9,270 nt of DNA from Myxococcaceae bacterium. Its GTDB lineage: Bacteria > Myxococcota > Myxococcia > Myxococcales > Myxococcaceae. The stretch is from assembly GCA_018262385.1 (NCBI GenBank), contig JAGSPQ010000061.1, positions 1 through 9,270 on the forward strand, given 5' to 3'. This document shows, piece by piece, positions 1 through 7,103 of this stretch. The position numbers were made by a program, and so were the translations under genes. How positions within the stretch are numbered: the stretch's first letter is position 1; every line of letters begins with the position of its first letter. The notes under the pieces are model-generated. The model saw only the letters and a program-made list of their open reading frames with translations. It had not been told where the DNA came from and did no database searches.

Positions 1-75
1 CGACAGCGGGCCCAGCTCGAACGGGCCGAACGAGCGGGCCAGGCCCTGCAGCTCGAGCGGCGCGGCGTCGCTCAC
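1..75 (-). CDS. ABC transporter ATP-binding protein, N-terminal fragment (cut by window edge)
   Basis: Only the first 25 codons lie in the window, so the Walker A, signature and Walker B motifs are all outside it. The visible residues LELQGLARSFGPFELGPLS follow the usual opening of an ABC ATPase: a first beta strand (LELQGLARSFG) and then the strand leading towards the P-loop. The GTG start (75-73) overlaps the permease stop in a GTGA tetranucleotide, and a clear Shine-Dalgarno GGAGG (complement of 81-85) sits 5 nt upstream. Position directly after a binding protein and a permease makes it the energy-coupling subunit of the oxyanion importer, a WtpC/ModC-like protein on the cytoplasmic face of the inner membrane. 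The family call rests mostly on context because so little sequence is present. Confidence 0.75.
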   Translation of the reverse strand, partial: MSDAAPLELQGLARSFGPFELGPLS

Positions 76-1280
76 TTCGGCCTCCGCAGCGCGAACGGCA
101 TCATCGTCGCGCCCAGCTGGAGCATCAGGAACGCCCACAGGCAGGTGACCAGCAGCAAGGTGGCGATCGGCCGGCTGTCCGCCGCGCCGGCGCGCAGGAA
201 CTCGGTGTGGACCAGGATCGGCGCCGACACCGGGCTGCTGGCGAAGAGGATCACGCAGCCGAACTCGCTCACCGCGCGCGCGAACGCCAGCGCCAGGCCG
301 ACCAGCAGGCTGCGCCGGGCCAGCGGGAGCGCGACGTGGAAGAAGGCGCGCCACGGGGTCGCTCCGAGGTTGCGGGCGGCGAGCTCCAGCTGCACCGGCA
401 CCGCTTCGAAGCCGGTGAGCGCGGTCTTCACCAGGAAGGGCGAGGCGACGAAGACCTGGGCGATCACCAGGCCGACGAAGCTGCCCGAGACGTGGAAGCC
501 GGTCGAGGACTCGAGCGAGCGCCCCAGCGGCGAGCCCGGCCCCAGCAGCACCACGAACGCCACCCCGGCCACCGACTGGGGCACCAGGATCGGCAGGTCG
601 ATCAACGACTCGACCACCCGGCGCCCGGGGAAGTCGAGCCGCGCCAGCGCGTAGGCCAGCGGCACCCCGTAGAGCGCGACGATCACGCTCGCCAGCAGCG
701 CCGACCCCAGGCTCACCGCCAGCGCGTCGCGCACCTCTTCGCGCTGGAACGTCCGCCACAGCGTCATCGCCGAGTCCTGCAGCGAGAGGTGGATCAGCGG
801 AAACAGCACCGTCGCCAGCGAGAGCAGCCCGGCGGCGAGGCAGATCAAGGTGAAGCGCGAGGCCTCGCCGCGCGCCCGCCAGGTGACCACCCACACGAAC
901 GCCAGCGGGATGAACGTCTCGAACGCGTAGGGCTGCAGCACCACGAAGCAAAGGACGAACAGCCCGAACAGCCCCAGCAGCGCCTTCGAGCCGTAGACGC
1001 TCGCGTACGCCACCAGCAGCAGGACGAAGAGCGGCTTCTTGTCGAGCAGCACCACCGTCAGCGCGAACAGCGCGAGGTAGCCGCCGACGAAGCCCACCAC
1101 CTGCAGCCCCGAGCGCCCCGGCAGCACGTTCGCCGCGCAGTAGAGGGTGTAGAGGTTGGCGGCGAAGAGGACCGCGTTCATCGGAGGAGAGAACGGAGTG
1201 CCCGGCAGGAACGCCAGACCCAGGTGCACCGAGGCGAGCACCAGCACTGCCAGCGCCGCCACCGGGGTCGAGATCTTCAC
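72..1280 (-). CDS. ABC transporter permease, molybdate/tungstate (WtpB/ModB-like), with N-terminal membrane extension
   Basis: Predicted 402-residue inner-membrane protein. The C-terminal part (about 143-402) is a BPD_transp_1-type permease with several hydrophobic helices. Its cytoplasmic EAA loop is visible at about 299-319: ELAARNLG, then ALP, the motif that contacts the ATPase. Segments such as LPILVPQSVAGVAFVVLLG resemble ModB/WtpB permeases. These are usually about 220-290 residues long, so this protein carries roughly 135 extra residues. That extension is itself hydrophobic, with about five membrane-spanning stretches between residues 7 and 133, and I do not recognise it. The GTG start (1280-1278) is well supported: it overlaps the binding-protein stop (GTGA) and has GGAGG 6 nt upstream. 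It also overlaps the ATPase start, so the three transporter subunits are translationally coupled. Substrate is inferred from the binding protein. Confidence 0.87.
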   Translation of the reverse strand: MKISTPVAALAVLVLASVHLGLAFLPGTPFSPPMNAVLFAANLYTLYCAANVLPGRSGLQVVGFVGGYLALFALTVVLLDKKPLFVLLLVAYASVYGSKALLGLFGLFVLCFVVLQPYAFETFIPLAFVWVVTWRARGEASRFTLICLAAGLLSLATVLFPLIHLSLQDSAMTLWRTFQREEVRDALAVSLGSALLASVIVALYGVPLAYALARLDFPGRRVVESLIDLPILVPQSVAGVAFVVLLGPGSPLGRSLESSTGFHVSGSFVGLVIAQVFVASPFLVKTALTGFEAVPVQLELAARNLGATPWRAFFHVALPLARRSLLVGLALAFARAVSEFGCVILFASSPVSAPILVHTEFLRAGAADSRPIATLLLVTCLWAFLMLQLGATMMPFALRRPK

Positions 1281-2212
1281 CGGCGCCCTCCGACGGCTGC
1301 TTCGAGGCGAGCGGGGAGGGTGCAGGGCCCGGTGCAGGTGGGCAGCTCGATCGGCGCGAACCCCAGCCGCTGCAGGGTGCGGCGGCCCTCTTCCGACAGC
1401 AGCAGCTCGACGAAGCCCAGCGCGCCGTCGGGGTTGGGGGCGTTGGCCGGCACCGCCAGACCGTAGACGATCGGCGCGCCCTTCAGCCGCTGGCGCTCGG
1501 TGGCGAGCTTCATCCGCACCTCGACCTCGGCCTCGGCGTAGGCGCCGGCCAGCGCAGCAGCGGAGAGGTTGTAGGCGTCGGGCAGCCTTGTCACCTTCAG
1601 CCGGTGGTCCTCGGCGGTGGAGCGGTAGAGGAACGCGTAGTCCACCGCCCGGGCCTCGAGCAGGCCCAGCAGCTCCGCCTCGTCGAAGACGATCCGATCG
1701 GCCCGCGCCTGAAGCGCCCGCGCCAGCGCCGGCTTTCCCAGCGCCCGCTCGGCCAGCTGCCAGGCGAGCAGGGTGTGGTACCCGAGCGGAGCCAGATCCG
1801 GATCCACCCGGGCCAGCCGCACCTGCGGTCGCAGCACCACCTCGGCCCAGTTCTCCGCCGTCACCTCCTCGGTGAAGCGGCTGTGCTCGAGGTGGGCGAG
1901 CACCAGCGCGTTGCTGGTGAAGCGCAGGTTCCACGGCGCCCACGCCGGCACCAGCAGCTGGTCGTTGATCGCCGCGTCGGCCACCACCACCAGGTCCGCC
2001 CTCAGGCCCAGCTCGCTCACCTTGCGGGCGGCCAGCTGCGACCCGCTCGGCTCGAGCCGCACCCGCACCCCGGGGTGCTGCCGTTCGTAGCGCTCCTTCA
2101 GCTCTCCGAACGCGCGCGAGAGGCTGGTGGCGTGGAAGATCACCACCTCCTTCCGATCGCGGCAGCCGCCCAGCGCCAGGCCCAGCAGCAGCAGCGAGAA
2201 GAGCGGTCGCAT
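1277..2212 (-). CDS. Oxyanion ABC transporter substrate-binding lipoprotein (WtpA/ModA-like)
   Basis: Predicted 311-residue lipoprotein. The signal sequence MRPLFSLLLLGLALGGC carries a lipobox with Cys17, so the mature protein should be lipid-anchored. The rest fits the SBP_bac_11/WtpA family, to which archaeal tungstate/molybdate-binding proteins belong: a first strand VVIFHATSLSRAF (family: IFHAGSLS), then ARKVSELG, SNALVLA, NWAEVVLRPQV, a P-L-G-Y motif at 142-145, VDYAFLYRSTAEDH, and LPDAYNL. The order and spacing follow WtpA as I remember it. The only cysteines other than Cys17 are Cys293 and Cys297 (CTGPC) in a short C-terminal tail. Archaeal WtpA has an Asp just before P-x-G-Y; here that residue is Ala141, with Asp139 and Asp137 nearby. 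The ATG overlaps the upstream stop by 1 nt (TGATG) with no good ribosome site, which suggests re-initiation. Molybdate or tungstate is the likeliest ligand, but the altered site leaves this open. Confidence 0.82.
   Translation of the reverse strand: MRPLFSLLLLGLALGGCRDRKEVVIFHATSLSRAFGELKERYERQHPGVRVRLEPSGSQLAARKVSELGLRADLVVVADAAINDQLLVPAWAPWNLRFTSNALVLAHLEHSRFTEEVTAENWAEVVLRPQVRLARVDPDLAPLGYHTLLAWQLAERALGKPALARALQARADRIVFDEAELLGLLEARAVDYAFLYRSTAEDHRLKVTRLPDAYNLSAAALAGAYAEAEVEVRMKLATERQRLKGAPIVYGLAVPANAPNPDGALGFVELLLSEEGRRTLQRLGFAPIELPTCTGPCTLPARLEAAVGGRR
1287..1291 (-). promoter_or_regulatory. Ribosome binding site of the permease gene
   Basis: The minus strand reads GGAGG here, 6 nt before the GTG at 1280-1278. 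This decides the start of the permease: with it, the extra N-terminal membrane region belongs to the protein rather than being an upstream artefact. Confidence 0.7.
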
Positions 2213-5200
2213 CACAGATCGCACGTCAGCATCAGCCGGGGCTGAAGGGTTCGCGCCGCGGTGCAGCCCGGCGCGAGGCACACCGTTTGTTTCCAGGTCA
2301 CCTCGGCGTCGACGTACAGCTTCTCGCCCAGCGCCCAGACCACGCCCAGGCTGGCGTCGTAGTCGACCGCCTCGCTGGCACCCGCTCCGGTGCCGAACAG
2401 CCGGAAGACCCGATCGCGCTGCACCACGAACAGGCGCGCGCGATCGCTGAGGGCGAAGAAGCGCAGCTCGAGCTCTCCCCCCACCCGGTGCTGGAGAAAG
2501 CTCTGCAGCACCGCGCCCTGCACCAGCGGGTTGGGCAGCAGCAGGCCGCGGGTGTCGGCCAGCCCGTAGACGCCCCGCAGGCGGGTGGTGAACACCGACG
2601 ACCACCGGCGCAGCCACTCGACGGCGCCCTCGTAGCCCCGCTGCTCGCCCCACACCGGCGCGTCGGGCTGGAGGGCGAGATCGTTGGCCGTCTCGGTGCG
2701 CGCGAAGTCGAAGCGCACGGTGTACGACGAGACCGCGTTGGGCCGGAGGATCACCCGGTTGCGCAGCTCGAGCCGGCGCTCGCTGGCCGTGTCGAGCGGG
2801 CCGCCCGAGGTCTGCTCCCACAGCTCGAACAGCTCGACGTTGATCTTGTACGTGCCGGACCAGACCGCGCGGTTGTCGAAGCGCAGGGTGCGGCTCTGGC
2901 TGGTGCGCAGCTCGCCCTCGGCCCGCGAGTCTCCGGCGAGCGAGACCCGGGGCTCGATCACCAGCGGGGTCAGCGCGGCGAACCACGCCCCGGGCTGAAG
3001 GGTGAGCGTGCCGGCGACGACGCCCTTCGCCGAGCGCAGCGCGGCCGGCTGGGTGATCCGATCGTCCTCGAAGCTGGCCGAGTAGCTCACCTGCGGCACC
3101 AGCCCGGGGATGATCGCCGTCCGCGCGCCCGAGAGCAGCTCCCACTGCAGGTTGGCCCGCAGCAGCGGCTCGTCGGGGGCCTGCTGGCTGTGGACCTTGC
3201 GGTGGCGGAACAGGATCCACCCCGAGGTGGTGGCGGTCGGGGCGATCCGCGCCTCGAGCCGAACCAGCTGCACGGTGTCGGCGCGCGGGCCCACTCCTTC
3301 CTCGGTGCTCGCGCCCGACGCGCTGTACAGCGCCCGCACCCAGAAGCGCTTCATCCCGGTGAAGGCCAGCAGGCCCTGGGCGAAGTCGTACTCCGCCTGC
3401 CCCATGCCTTTGAGCCGCACGGTGGTGCCGCCGCCGCCTTCGAGCAGGGTGTGGCCCAGCTGCAGGCTGACGGTCGGCAGCCGCTCGCGCGCGAGCTGGA
3501 CCCTCGCCAGCGCGTGCTGCTCGGTGCCACCCAGGCCGTCGGCGGTGATCGAAGACTGCCGGCTGAAGAAGCCGCTGATCGGCAGCCAGCGCAGCGGATA
3601 GCCGGTGACCTGCGCGCGCCCCTCGTCCGCCAGCCGGCCGAAGCGGGTGTTGGCGGTGCCCACCGCCTGGAAGCCGGGGCTGTCGTGGCGGCCGAGCAGG
3701 GTGCCCTCGAGCCAGGGGTGCGACAGCCGCAGCCGCGCCATCGCGCCGAAGCCGTCGGCGAGGCCGTCGAGCCGGTGGTTGCCGGCGAGCTCTCCATAGG
3801 CGGTGAAGAGCCCCGCCTCCCCCACGCTGTGCTCGTAGCGCCCGTCGCCCACCGCGGTGAGCAGCTGGCGCGGGGGCTCGCCGGCGGGCCCGGGCGCGGT
3901 GCCGGTGACGCCCACCACCCGGGCCCCGAACTCGGTGCCCCGCAGCGGCGAGGCGGCGATCCGCGCCGAGGCGAGCCACTCCGAGCTCTCGCCGGGGCGG
4001 TTGGCGCCGGCGCCGGTGCCGCGATCGAGCACCTGGATCGCGAACAGCTTGAGCGACTGCCGGGCGGCGTCGCTCTTCTCGTCGATCGCCAGCTCGAGGT
4101 AGTAGCTGCCGAGAACCGCGCGCGCGGCGAACGCGGTCGCCAGCCCGAGGTCGATCACCAGCGTCGGCTGCCCGTCGACCGCCTCGCGCGCGGGGGGCAG
4201 GTCGAAGTCGTAGAGGGCGCGGGCGTTGGCTTCGGTGCCGAGATCGTGAATCGACACCTGGATCGTGCGCCCGCCCTGCCGGTACTCGCCGAACACGCTC
4301 TTCACCCAGCCGCGGTCGAGGTAGCGGGGCGCGGCGCCGTCGATCTGCGCGTAGAGCCCGGACTCCTCGCTGACCAGCCGCACGTCGCCCGCGCGGGTCC
4401 AGTCGCCCACCTCGCGATCCGCCGGCAGCAGGTCGAGCAGCGACAGCACCCCCAGCCCTTTGCGGGGCACCAGGTCCGCCTCGTACTCGACCTCGATCAC
4501 GCTCAACGGGTCGACCCGCTCGAGATCGAGGAAGGCCAGCTGGCCCGCCGGGTAGATCACGGTGTAGTCGGCGCCGTTGGTGAGCAGCTCGCCGTCGACC
4601 CACACCCGCTCGCTGCCCGGCAGCACGTAGCGGTGGGAGAGGCTGATCACCGGCCTGGGCGCTCCGGTGAAGAAGTCGCGCTGGGACACGCCGCGCCGCA
4701 GGCCTCCGCTCACCTGGCCCTGCAGGGTCGGCTCCTCTCCTTCGCTCGCCACCCGCACCCCGCCGCCACGCAGCGACAGCGGCCGCTCGAGCCCTTCTTC
4801 GCGGGTGCGCCAGAGGTACTTGTCCTCGGCCCGCACCTCGCGCAGCACGTCGGTGGGGTTGCCCTGGTACTCGAGCCGGGCGGTGACGTCGCGGATGCCC
4901 GGCAGCTCGAGCTGCCCGTAGTCGAGCCGCGCCGAGGCATCGAGGGTGCGCTTGTTCGCAAACCGGTGAGAGAAGCCGAAGCCGCCCTCGGCGGTGGCGA
5001 AGCGCTGCTCGGACAGCGTCCAGCTCCTGGCGTCGATCGGCACCTCGGCGTTGAGGCGGGCGAAGGCGCGGCCGCGGGTGGCCGATTCCTCCTGGGTCGC
5101 CAGCAGCGGACGCGCGGCCCACAGCTCGCGTTGCACGTCGTAGACCTGTGCGCCGTCGGGGAAGAGCATCACGAACAGCCCGCCCGACAGCAGGGTGCCG

Positions 5201-6126
5201 ACCGCGCCCTGGCGCCGGGTGAGCCCGTCGGCCTCGGTGAAGCGGCGCATCGAGCGGTTGGTCTTGTGGACCTGCACCACCTCGGCGTCGGTGGTGATGA
5301 ACAGGTAGTCGGAGAGCAGCTCGACGCCGCGGATCGAGGCGCTCTCGAGCAGCGACTGCTGGGAGAAGGGCACCAGCGTGTCGGAGGTCAGCTCGAGGCT
5401 CAGCAGGCCCTGGTCGGTGCCGAGCCACACCCGCTCGCCGTCCACCACGAACGCACGCAGCTCGGTGGCGCCGAGGTCGGCCCAGGAGAAGTTGGTGAAG
5501 GTGCGGGTGCGGGGCCGGAAGCGCGAGAGCCCGGCGTCGGTGCGGCACCACACGTCCTCGCCCACCTGGAACAGCTCGGCGAGGTTCTCGCCCACCAGCC
5601 CTTCGGCGACGCTCCACCCCCGCAGGCCGTCGACGTCGGGGTCGTACATCGCCAGTCCGCCGCGGGTGGCGATCCACAGCTGCCGGCCGACGCGGAGCAC
5701 GTCGTTCACCGCCCGGTGGGGGAGCCCGTCGACGTCGGTGAAGACGCGCCAGGTGCGGTCGAGCTTGCGGAAGCGGGCGAGGCCCTTGTTGGTGGCGAAC
5801 CAGACGAACTGCTCGTCGACCCCGACCGCGGTGACCGCCTGGCTCGGCAGCCCGTCGTCCATTCCCAGCCGCTGGGCGCCGCGGCTCTCCGCGTCCAGCC
5901 GGAGCGCGCCGTCGTCGGTCGCCAGCCACACCACCTGGCCGTCGACGGCGAGCTTGTTCACCGTGGCGCCGGCGTTGAAGACGGCCCACTTGTCGGTGGT
6001 GAGGTGGAGGTAGAGCTCTCCCGCGCCGAGCCAGCCTCCCTCCCGCGGGTCGGGAGCGATCGGTGGGGTGCGGGCGAAGGCCACCGAGGCGGCACCCAGC
6101 CCCAGCAGGAGCAGCGCGCGGCGCAC
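2212..6126 (-). CDS. Large exported protein: seven-repeat beta-propeller, DUF6599-like domain and probable outer-membrane beta-barrel
   Basis: Predicted 1304 residues. A Sec signal peptide (1-18, AFA before the cut) is followed by seven repeats with strands at about 64, 107, 149, 191, 232, 274 and 317. The spacing is about 42 residues and the pattern is V-W-[LIF]-[AG]-T-x-x-G-L, often with a following DGL. This resembles the two-component-regulator propeller family, but no kinase follows. Residues 504-551 (GSERVWVDGELL, then G-A-D-Y-T, then AFLDLE) match a motif I know from SprA-like and other large surface proteins. Residues about 566-702 look like a DUF6599 domain (LLPADREVGDW, IDGAAP, then W607 and EY 614-615). 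From about 715 to the end, alternating polar/apolar strands suggest an outer-membrane barrel. Cys1283, Cys1288 and Cys1302 cluster at the C-terminus. The GTG start lies 2 nt after the DUF362 stop and lacks a clear ribosome site, so it is probably coupled. The function is unknown; the architecture suggests an outer-membrane or periplasmic partner of the co-transcribed importer and DUF362 protein. Confidence 0.85.
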   Translation of the reverse strand: MRRALLLLGLGAASVAFARTPPIAPDPREGGWLGAGELYLHLTTDKWAVFNAGATVNKLAVDGQVVWLATDDGALRLDAESRGAQRLGMDDGLPSQAVTAVGVDEQFVWFATNKGLARFRKLDRTWRVFTDVDGLPHRAVNDVLRVGRQLWIATRGGLAMYDPDVDGLRGWSVAEGLVGENLAELFQVGEDVWCRTDAGLSRFRPRTRTFTNFSWADLGATELRAFVVDGERVWLGTDQGLLSLELTSDTLVPFSQQSLLESASIRGVELLSDYLFITTDAEVVQVHKTNRSMRRFTEADGLTRRQGAVGTLLSGGLFVMLFPDGAQVYDVQRELWAARPLLATQEESATRGRAFARLNAEVPIDARSWTLSEQRFATAEGGFGFSHRFANKRTLDASARLDYGQLELPGIRDVTARLEYQGNPTDVLREVRAEDKYLWRTREEGLERPLSLRGGGVRVASEGEEPTLQGQVSGGLRRGVSQRDFFTGAPRPVISLSHRYVLPGSERVWVDGELLTNGADYTVIYPAGQLAFLDLERVDPLSVIEVEYEADLVPRKGLGVLSLLDLLPADREVGDWTRAGDVRLVSEESGLYAQIDGAAPRYLDRGWVKSVFGEYRQGGRTIQVSIHDLGTEANARALYDFDLPPAREAVDGQPTLVIDLGLATAFAARAVLGSYYLELAIDEKSDAARQSLKLFAIQVLDRGTGAGANRPGESSEWLASARIAASPLRGTEFGARVVGVTGTAPGPAGEPPRQLLTAVGDGRYEHSVGEAGLFTAYGELAGNHRLDGLADGFGAMARLRLSHPWLEGTLLGRHDSPGFQAVGTANTRFGRLADEGRAQVTGYPLRWLPISGFFSRQSSITADGLGGTEQHALARVQLARERLPTVSLQLGHTLLEGGGGTTVRLKGMGQAEYDFAQGLLAFTGMKRFWVRALYSASGASTEEGVGPRADTVQLVRLEARIAPTATTSGWILFRHRKVHSQQAPDEPLLRANLQWELLSGARTAIIPGLVPQVSYSASFEDDRITQPAALRSAKGVVAGTLTLQPGAWFAALTPLVIEPRVSLAGDSRAEGELRTSQSRTLRFDNRAVWSGTYKINVELFELWEQTSGGPLDTASERRLELRNRVILRPNAVSSYTVRFDFARTETANDLALQPDAPVWGEQRGYEGAVEWLRRWSSVFTTRLRGVYGLADTRGLLLPNPLVQGAVLQSFLQHRVGGELELRFFALSDRARLFVVQRDRVFRLFGTGAGASEAVDYDASLGVVWALGEKLYVDAEVTWKQTVCLAPGCTAARTLQPRLMLTCDL

Positions 6127-6128
6127 GT

Positions 6129-7037
6129 TCAGACGGTGAGCTTCTTGACCTGGAGCTTCTTCACGTCGGTCTCGCCGAGCCCGGCCTTGCCGGCGAGCTG
6201 GAGATAGCGCACGTCGGCGAGGGTGAGGTCCTGGTTGCCGTACCGCGCCAGGCCCAGGCCGTAGCAGTCGACCGACACCACGTTGCGCCCGGCGACGATC
6301 CGGTTGGGAGTGCCGACGTCGCCCGGGCCCGCGGGCCCGTTGGTGAGCAGCACCCGGGTGGCGTCGAGCACCGTGAGGTGGGGCTTGATCACCCGCCCGA
6401 GGTCCGCGACCGCCTGGTGAAGATCGTGCTCCTGGTGAAACGCGCGCCGGTTCTTGATCAGCCCCATGTGGTTCTTCAGCCCGAAGGACACCCCGGCGTC
6501 GGTGTGGTTCTTCCCGACCGGGATGTTGATGAAGACGTCGGCGGACATCAGCAGCTTCGCCACCTCGACGGTCGCGAGCGTCACTGCGCCCGGCACCTTC
6601 ACTTCCTGGAAGTCGGCGGGGGTGAGCAGCTTCACCTTCACCGCCGGGAACGCGGCGAGGGCGGGCCCCACTCCGCAGCGCTCGAGGCACTTCTCGCCTT
6701 TGCCCTGCGGGTACTCGAGCAGCACCACCTGCTTCGCCTTCGCGTCGAGGCACAGCTTCGCCACCGCGGCGACGACCTCGGGGTTGGTGGTGGTGGCCCA
6801 GGCCGCGGGGTTGGCGAAGCCGGCGTTCGCCTTCAGCACCACGTAGTCGCCCGGCTTGACGAAGGCGCCGATTCCCCCCAGCCCGGCGATCGCCGCCTGG
6901 GTCATCGCGGCGGCGTTCAGTCCTTCGACGTCCACCAGATCCGGCGAGCCGGGCTTCTGCGCCGCCGCCACCGCTCCATTGAGCGAACCGATCAGAACAG
7001 CCGAGCCTCCGAGGAATCGGCGGCGACTGAACGACAT
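6129..7037 (-). CDS. Tat-exported DUF362 protein
   Basis: Predicted 302 residues and first gene of the minus-strand operon. The N-terminus MSFSRRRFLGG carries a twin-arginine motif (S4-R5-R6-x-F8-L9), a hydrophobic stretch and a likely signal-peptidase site after AAA (24-26), so the folded protein should be released into the periplasm. The body matches DUF362 (PF04015). The best-conserved part is 170-196, with the pattern N-[IV]-P-V-x-K-x-H-x-x-x-G-V-x-x-x-L-K-N-x-x-G-x-I (Lys176, His178, Lys188, Asn189). Tat export suggests folding with a cofactor in the cytoplasm. However, there is no CxxCxxC ferredoxin motif; the four cysteines (96, 117, 121, 258) are scattered. The biochemical role of DUF362 is not established as far as I know. 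The ATG has a strong GGAGG 6 nt upstream. The divergent gene encodes a paralogue. Confidence 0.88.
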   Translation of the reverse strand: MSFSRRRFLGGSAVLIGSLNGAVAAAQKPGSPDLVDVEGLNAAAMTQAAIAGLGGIGAFVKPGDYVVLKANAGFANPAAWATTTNPEVVAAVAKLCLDAKAKQVVLLEYPQGKGEKCLERCGVGPALAAFPAVKVKLLTPADFQEVKVPGAVTLATVEVAKLLMSADVFINIPVGKNHTDAGVSFGLKNHMGLIKNRRAFHQEHDLHQAVADLGRVIKPHLTVLDATRVLLTNGPAGPGDVGTPNRIVAGRNVVSVDCYGLGLARYGNQDLTLADVRYLQLAGKAGLGETDVKKLQVKKLTV

Positions 7038-7103
7038 GGCAGACCTCCAGTGGCGAATGGACGGTGCGGAATCTACAGTGGCCCAGCAGCTGCGGCGGAA
7101 CTC
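7038..7103. promoter_or_regulatory. Divergent promoter region between the two DUF362 genes
   Basis: These 66 bp must hold the leftward promoter of the five-gene operon and probably the rightward promoter of the second DUF362 gene. Both strands have a weak -10-like hexamer over the same bases: TAGATT on minus (7075-7070) and TACAGT on plus (7074-7079), each 4 of 6 to TATAAT. Neither has a good -35 at normal spacing. Start sites about 7 nt downstream would leave short leaders containing the visible ribosome sites. If real, the two promoters overlap and would compete. A perfect 8-bp palindrome GCAGCTGC lies at 7086-7093. I see no riboswitch-like structure and no obvious ModE site. The region assignment is sound; the hexamers are weak. 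Confidence 0.35.
7044..7048 (-). promoter_or_regulatory. Ribosome binding site of the operon's first gene
   Basis: The minus strand reads GGAGG here, 6 nt before the ATG at 7037-7035. It fixes the start so that the twin-arginine motif falls at residues 5-6. It is one of the strongest ribosome sites in the window, as expected for the first gene of an operon whose second and third genes lack their own. Confidence 0.7.

Noticed and set aside
207..1466. Plus-strand open frames opposite the permease and binding-protein genes
   Set aside because: Low-complexity Arg/Gln/His translations with no recognisable domain; they overlap well-supported genes on the other strand.
1277..5989. A 1570-codon minus-strand open frame that includes the binding-protein gene
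   Set aside because: Only the last 311 codons (from 2212) look like protein. The part above is an Arg/Gly/Pro-rich shadow of the large gene in another frame.
5080..6010. The propeller repeats as a hybrid histidine kinase sensor
   Set aside because: The repeats resemble that sensor family, but no transmembrane helix, dimerisation histidine or kinase ATPase motifs follow; the chain continues as DUF6599-like and barrel-like sequence.
2287..6207. A plus-strand open frame of 1306 codons antisense to the large propeller/barrel gene
   Set aside because: The translation is rich in His, Gln, Arg, Gly and Ala with no signal, domain or ribosome site. It mirrors codon bias of the minus-strand gene in a GC-rich genome.
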